Shown: piece by piece, positions 59,401-64,000 of the stretch
How positions within the stretch are numbered: position 1 is the first letter of the stretch
Layout of the letters: each line of letters opens with the position of its first letter
Assembly (NCBI GenBank): GCA_022813625.1
Contig: JAKLMB010000020.1
Location: forward strand, 496,001-560,000
Direction of reading: 5' to 3'
Origin: Aaosphaeria pasadenensis
Lineage: Eukaryota; Ascomycota; Dothideomycetes; Pleosporales
DNA length: 64,000 nt
Translations under genes and position numbers: made by a program
The notes under the pieces: model-generated
Told to the model about the DNA's origin: nothing
The model's database searches: none
Seen by the model: only the letters and a program-made list of their open reading frames with translations

Positions 59401-60645
59401 TGGCTGAAGACCATCTCTTCGTACACTGCCTTCTCTCGTTTGATCCTGATCCTTCGTGCACTTCACGTTAACCAGGACAAGACGAAGCTGTTGTTGCGTC
59501 CTGACAAGACAGTGATCACACAAGAACATCACATCTGGCCCACGCTCGCCGACGAAGACTGGATCAAGGTCGAGGTGCAACTCCGCGATTTGATCTTGAA
59601 CGACTATGGCAAGAAGAACAATGTCAACACTTCTTCGCTCACCAGCAGTGAAGTGCGTGACATCATCTTGGGTATGGAGATTTCTGCTCCATCTATGCAG
59701 CGTCAACAAGCTGCAGAGATCGACAAGCAGAAGGAGGAGCAGGCGCAACTTACTGCGGTTACGACGAAGACGCAGAACGTACACGGTGAAGAAATCATCG
59801 TCACCACTACGTCTCAGTACGAACAGGCTTCATTCGCTTCCAAGACAGAGTGGCGCACCCGCGCTGTGGCCACATCCAACCTCCGCACTCGTGCCAACAA
59901 CATCTACATCAACTCCGAGGATGTCAAGGAAGAGAGTCACTACACTTACGTCATGCCCAAGAACATTCTAAAGCGCTTCATCACGATCGGCGACTTGCGA
60001 CACCAAGTCGCTGGTTACCTGTACGGAAAATCACCACCAGACAACGACCAAGTCAAGGAAATCGTTACCATTGTCATGATCCCTCAAGTTGGTGGTACTC
60101 GTGACGTACAGCTGCCAAAACAATTGCCTCAGCATGAGTATCTCAACGACCTCGAGCCTCTGGGTATCATTCATACCGTCAGCGGCAATGAGCCTCCATA
60201 CATGCAGGCCAGCGATGTCACCCAACATGCGCGATTGATGAACACCCACGCAAGCTGGGACAAGAAGACAGTCACCATGACCGTCTCATTCACCCCTGGC
60301 TCTGTTTCTCTGGCCGCGTGGGCCCTAACACCAAATGGCTACAAGTGGGGTGCCGAAAACAAGGACATCATGTCCGACAGTCCGGCCGGTTTCTCGACCT
60401 CATTCGGTGACAAGTGCCAACTCCTGTTGTCTGACAAGATCCGGGGCTACTACCTCGTGCCAGAGGATGGATTGTGGAACTACAGCTTTATTGGAAGCGT
60501 GTTCGGCAACATCGAGAAGAAGCCGGTGCACGTCAAATTGGACACCCCTGTCAAGTTCTACGACAGCATCCACCGCCCCGTGCATTTCAAGAACTTTGCC
60601 GAATTGGAAGACGTATGGGTCGATCGGGACAACTCGTTTGAGTAA
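53483..60645 (+). CDS. prp8: Spliceosome core protein Prp8, intein-free
   Basis: Largest protein of the U5 snRNP and the catalytic centre scaffold of the spliceosome. Exons 53483-58101 and 58155-60645, one 53-nt intron with a GTTCGT donor and CTAACTCATGACAG end; about 2369 aa, normal for the family. The splice joins LFWEKA to SGFEESMKFKKL in the conserved core. The first 55 residues are proline runs. Then follow PROCN and U5/U6-binding regions, the reverse-transcriptase-like palm and thumb (for example MCGFEVRILPKIRNLTEEFP), the endonuclease-like linker, the RNase H-like domain, and the C-terminal Jab1/MPN domain from about residue 2130 (TYVMPKNILKRFITIGDLRH) ending DRDNSFE. Many fungi have an intein in Prp8; here conserved sequence is continuous and no intein motif is seen. 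Confidence 0.98.
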
Positions 60646-61809
60646 AAAAGTAAACAATTCCTAATATTTCCTTCTTCTGAATTACATCCCGATGTTGGGG
60701 ATGCAACTGCCCTGAACGGGGTGAGTTTGTGGGTCGAGCAGTCACGTATGCGTCCGCGTGTCTCGTGGAAATTTTACATAACGGAAAGGGCAGGGGAATC
60801 AATGCATCAAATCAGGCGTTTTTTTTTTTCATCTTTCTGGGGGATTTTTGTAAACAATAGTATCTTGTTCATGGTGCAAAGCAGCAGAACCGAGAATGGC
60901 TTCTTTGGGGTTGACCTTTTTCCTCCTTTCTTCTCTCTTTTTCATCAATCCATCGAAGCCTTGTATTAAACTCTTCCTATTATGTGTCTTATAGCTTTGT
61001 CTTATTTAGTGAGGGGTTTGTGGAGACAAAAATGTGCAGTTGATAATCTTCATTTTGCTGTGTTGCGGATGCGTGATTTGCGTGTTCGACGTGACTCTAC
61101 CCGTTGACTGCCACAACCACGGAACCACAATCCAAGTTCGACGATCTATTTATATGTCATAGGAACCGTGGTATAGCTTTTACTCCATCCTTCTCGAGGT
61201 CCCGATAGTCAAACAGTGTGTTGACGTTCCGATCAATAAAATAACCACTACACTAGTCCCTTCCAAAATTAACTACAAACTCAGACTTTTAAAGAACGAA
61301 TATAATCATAAATATAATCTATCCCCTCGCACGACCAATATACGTACATGTACGGAATCCGATAGAATAGATACTACACGGGAAAATATGTAGGGACGTT
61401 GCGTTTCACATATGACTTCCCACCAGGATGGTAACAGTGACGCACGCCGTTGCGTGGATGTTGCAGTTCGGCAATGCTGGGACCAGTCTCCAGCGCTATC
61501 ATCGGAATTTTATTTCTGGGAGTTTGTTGGTAGTATTGGAAGGCACATGCAAGAACATTAGGGTTCGACTCAAGACGATGTGTAATGTGAATAATAGTTT
61601 CCCCCGTAAGGAGGGAGGATGTGATTTAGGTATCTTATATATAATAGCAACGTATATGACTGCTTGCCGAGCGTAAACAAACAAAGCATTTGGTCTATAC
61701 AAATGACCAGAGCTACCCAATAACTCAACTCTAACGCCAAATAGATATGCGCCAATGCGAAACCGAAAAGATTAACTTCGAATATGTAACAAATCCTACG
61801 TGACTAGAC
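60646..61809. other. Intergenic between convergent genes
   Basis: 1.2 kb of A/T-rich 3' flanks of prp8 and the alkaline phosphatase gene, with poly-T at 60819-60830. No gene is seen. Confidence 0.55.
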
Positions 61810-63648
61810 CTAATGCTCGCAATCGCAGCCTCTGCCATGCACGAGATGCCTCTTCCTGAAATCGCCACTGTAGCTGGCGAGGTGGGTCTGGCCGTCGAGT
61901 CGCTGCCCGTCTTCTGGGATCGGACCCATCCAGCTCACTTCCGAGCCGTCGGCAGCTTGTACGTTCAGGCTCGCGCCCTTCTGCTTGAGTTCCTCGGTGA
62001 TGGCGTCGACGTCCACGCCTAGGTAGTTGCGGAGGAAGTCGCCGACTTCGGTGTTCTCATGGTTTCCTACGAGGGGAAGTGCTGCCTTGGGGTCGCTCGA
62101 GTAGATGTTCACGTCCGCGCCGGAGTGGCCGTGGGTTGACCAGCCCGTTTGACTGCGACGGGAGATCATGTCGGCGTATTGGTACAGGGCTGTGTCCGGT
62201 TCCGAGAGGAGCTTGTCGACTTCTTCCTGGGCGAAGTCTTTGATACCTAGGCCTTCTGAGATGGATTTACGGACGAATTCGGCCTTGTCGGAAGTCGATG
62301 GATGACTGGTCTCTAGGTAGTCCTTGTATTCAAGATCGAGACGTTCGGCGGAGTGGGTGGCGTTGGCGAGTGCACCGGGGTACCAGAGATATTCGGGGTA
62401 GGTTGCATGGAGCTCTGGAACCTTGTTAGCACTGATTCAATATGAAGTGATGGGTGGGGGTTACGTACGTCGCGCAGTTGCAAGACCACCGGTCTCATGA
62501 TCGGATGTAGAAACCATGATACCCTCAGTAGGATCATTCTTCAAAAACTCGATTACGGTTGAGAAGGCCTTGTCATAGGCAAGGACCTCATGTACCTGGG
62601 CTGCGGGATCGTTGTGATGACCAGCGTGATCGATGCGGCTTCCTTCAATCATGAGGAAGAAACCCTTTTCGCTATCCTTAGTTGCCTCACTGAGGGCGAC
62701 GAGCGCAGCTTCGGCCATTTCGTCGAGAGATGGGTAGATATCGTTTTCGTTGCGGCGGTCGATCTCGTAGGGAATGTCGGTTGGCGAAAAGAGCCCTAGC
62801 ATAGGGAATTCCAGTGCCTTTCCACCCTTCAAATCGTCAAATGCCTTGCGGTCGGAAATATAATTGAAACCGTTGCTCTTCGCCAATGAAATGACGTCTT
62901 TATCATCCGCTCGGCATGAGCCCTCGGTCGTGTTGGCTAAGAAATGGCAGCGTCCTCCTCCTAACATCAAATCGACAACGCGACCCAACGGATAATCTCC
63001 AACCATTTGTTCCGCAATGCGGTCCTCCTCTGATCGCATGTTGACGTGTGCTGCAAAGCATGCGGGTGTCGCGTCTGTAATCCGAGTAGTAACGACCAAG
63101 CCAGTCATGTAGCCGGCCTTCTTCGCGGCTTCGAGCACTGTTCCACATGGTTCATGATCTGGCGTTACAGAAATAGCACCGTTGTAGCTCTTGGAAGCAC
63201 AGGAAAAGGCCGTCGCACCCGCAGCCGAGTCTGTGACCAGACTCGAGCTCGAGCGAGTACGCGATTGCCCTATCATGTGTTGATCGATAATCAACTGTCT
63301 GCTCCATGGCTCGCCATTTTGATACTGCATAAAGCTCCTCGTAAGGCTAAGACTTGTCGGACCCATGCCATCGCTAACCATGAATATAAGATTCCTCTTT
63401 CCGTTGGGATGAGGACTGGTGTGTTTAGGATCTTGCGACTTTTGATAGATAACGGCGAGGATGATAACAAGGGTGGTTGCTAGGACGGCCCAGACGAAGA
63501 GACCTAGCTCTCGCCAGAACTTCCATGTTCGAGGACCATCGCGCTGCGTAGGTTGGCCGGTCAGGAGGGCATCTTCTTCGGCGAGGTCGCGCCCGTTCGA
63601 AAGTTCGTCGGATGCTCGGTTGGCCAAAAGCGGTCGTTCGCCAGGCAT
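61810..63648 (-). CDS. pho8: Vacuolar alkaline phosphatase, Pho8-like
   Basis: Zinc/magnesium-dependent phosphomonoesterase, a type II membrane protein of the vacuole. Exons on the minus strand: 62469-63648 and 61810-62414, 54-nt intron, about 594 aa. The splice uses the CAG acceptor at 62415-62417, joining ATAR to QLHATYPEYLWYPGALA. Visible: cytosolic N-terminus, one membrane helix at about 49-68 (GLFVWAVLATTLVIILAVIY), metal ligand Asp93 in VSDGMGP, nucleophile Ser141 in LVTDSAAGATAF, IEGSRIDHAGHHND, STSDHETGG and the C-terminal ligand His in THGHSGADV. The C-terminus has His/Cys-rich HGRGCDCEH. The ATG at 63648 is chosen because the extended frame upstream is low in family similarity. It lies near the window end. 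Confidence 0.94.
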
Positions 63649-64000
63649 TCTGGAAGGGACGGTGAGAGCTGGACCGCTCTCCGAGTGTGGATGGGTATCA
63701 GTGAAGAGACTGAATAGGCAAGGAAACAAGAAAAAGAGTGGGAAAAGGGCGTAATATAAGAAAGGACAGGTTAGATGAGGATACGAGTAGATGAGATCCC
63801 TTGATATGAAAGGCTTGGCGTCGCGCCGCCACTTCGAGGGATGCACGTGGGGTCCGCTTTGGGATCGGGATGGAGATCCCTCTACGGTGACTGGTCTACC
63901 CCGTCTCACATGAGATCTGGCCGACCGCCTGACTCGTTGGCATTCCCTATAAGTAGTAATAGTAAGTAGTATGAAAGTAGAATATACAAAAAAAAGTACA
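63649..64000. other. Alkaline phosphatase upstream region
   Basis: The minus frame stays open to about 63909 but reads Ser/Pro and Phe/Leu-rich sequence unlike Pho8, so this is treated as leader and promoter. The next gene lies beyond the window. Confidence 0.45.

Overview
The window looks like nuclear DNA of a filamentous ascomycete (Pezizomycotina; class not fixed, Dothideomycetes-like is a guess). Evidence: genes split by many short introns (about 48-86 nt, GTAAGT-type donors, CTAAC-like branch points), three Zn2Cys6 transcription factors, TRI12-type MFS and BAHD-type genes, and highly conserved fungal housekeeping proteins (Prp8, Rpl34, Rpc34, Spa2, Yng2, Hos2-like HDAC, Leu3/LeuB, Pho8). 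I see no prokaryotic, viral or transposon genes, no tRNA and no rRNA. Gene models below were built by hand from reading frames and splice sites.

Layout, left to right. 1-9.5 kb: accessory metabolism, all on the + strand: a 4-coumarate-CoA-ligase-like acyl-CoA synthetase with a peroxisomal C-terminus (cut by the window edge), a Baeyer-Villiger-type flavin monooxygenase and a Zn2Cys6 regulator. 10.4-18 kb: an orphan coiled-coil protein, an F-box-like orphan, an FAD monooxygenase and a GH43 glycosidase without signal peptide. 19.3-29.3 kb: cell polarity and chromatin: SPA2 with a 3 kb gene-free upstream region, then a NuA4-type ING protein (Yng2) head-to-head with a class I histone deacetylase (Hos2/HosA type). 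31.8-38.3 kb: a second Zn2Cys6 regulator, a BAHD-type acyltransferase and a methyltransferase lying tail-to-tail. 38.9-47 kb: RNA polymerase III subunit Rpc34, a TRI12-like MFS exporter and a D-2-hydroxyacid dehydrogenase. 47.2-64 kb: a probably broken small Cys/TM gene, the Leu3/LeuB regulator, a possible unannotated small gene, RPL34, PRP8 (intein-free) and vacuolar alkaline phosphatase.

How genes may work together: the left trio (CoA ligase, BVMO, regulator) and the middle trio (regulator, acyltransferase, methyltransferase, with an MFS exporter a few kb on) could be small metabolic modules, but there is no polyketide or peptide synthase and this is inference. The Yng2/HDAC pair puts a histone acetyltransferase subunit and a deacetylase on one shared intergenic region.

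The least explained sequence is in three places where reading frames look protein-like but are not intact or not obvious: 27136-27489 (three-frame relic), 47186-47583 on the minus strand (one-base frameshift just after the start), and 51072-51607 on the minus strand (three to four exon-like segments, His/Cys-rich).
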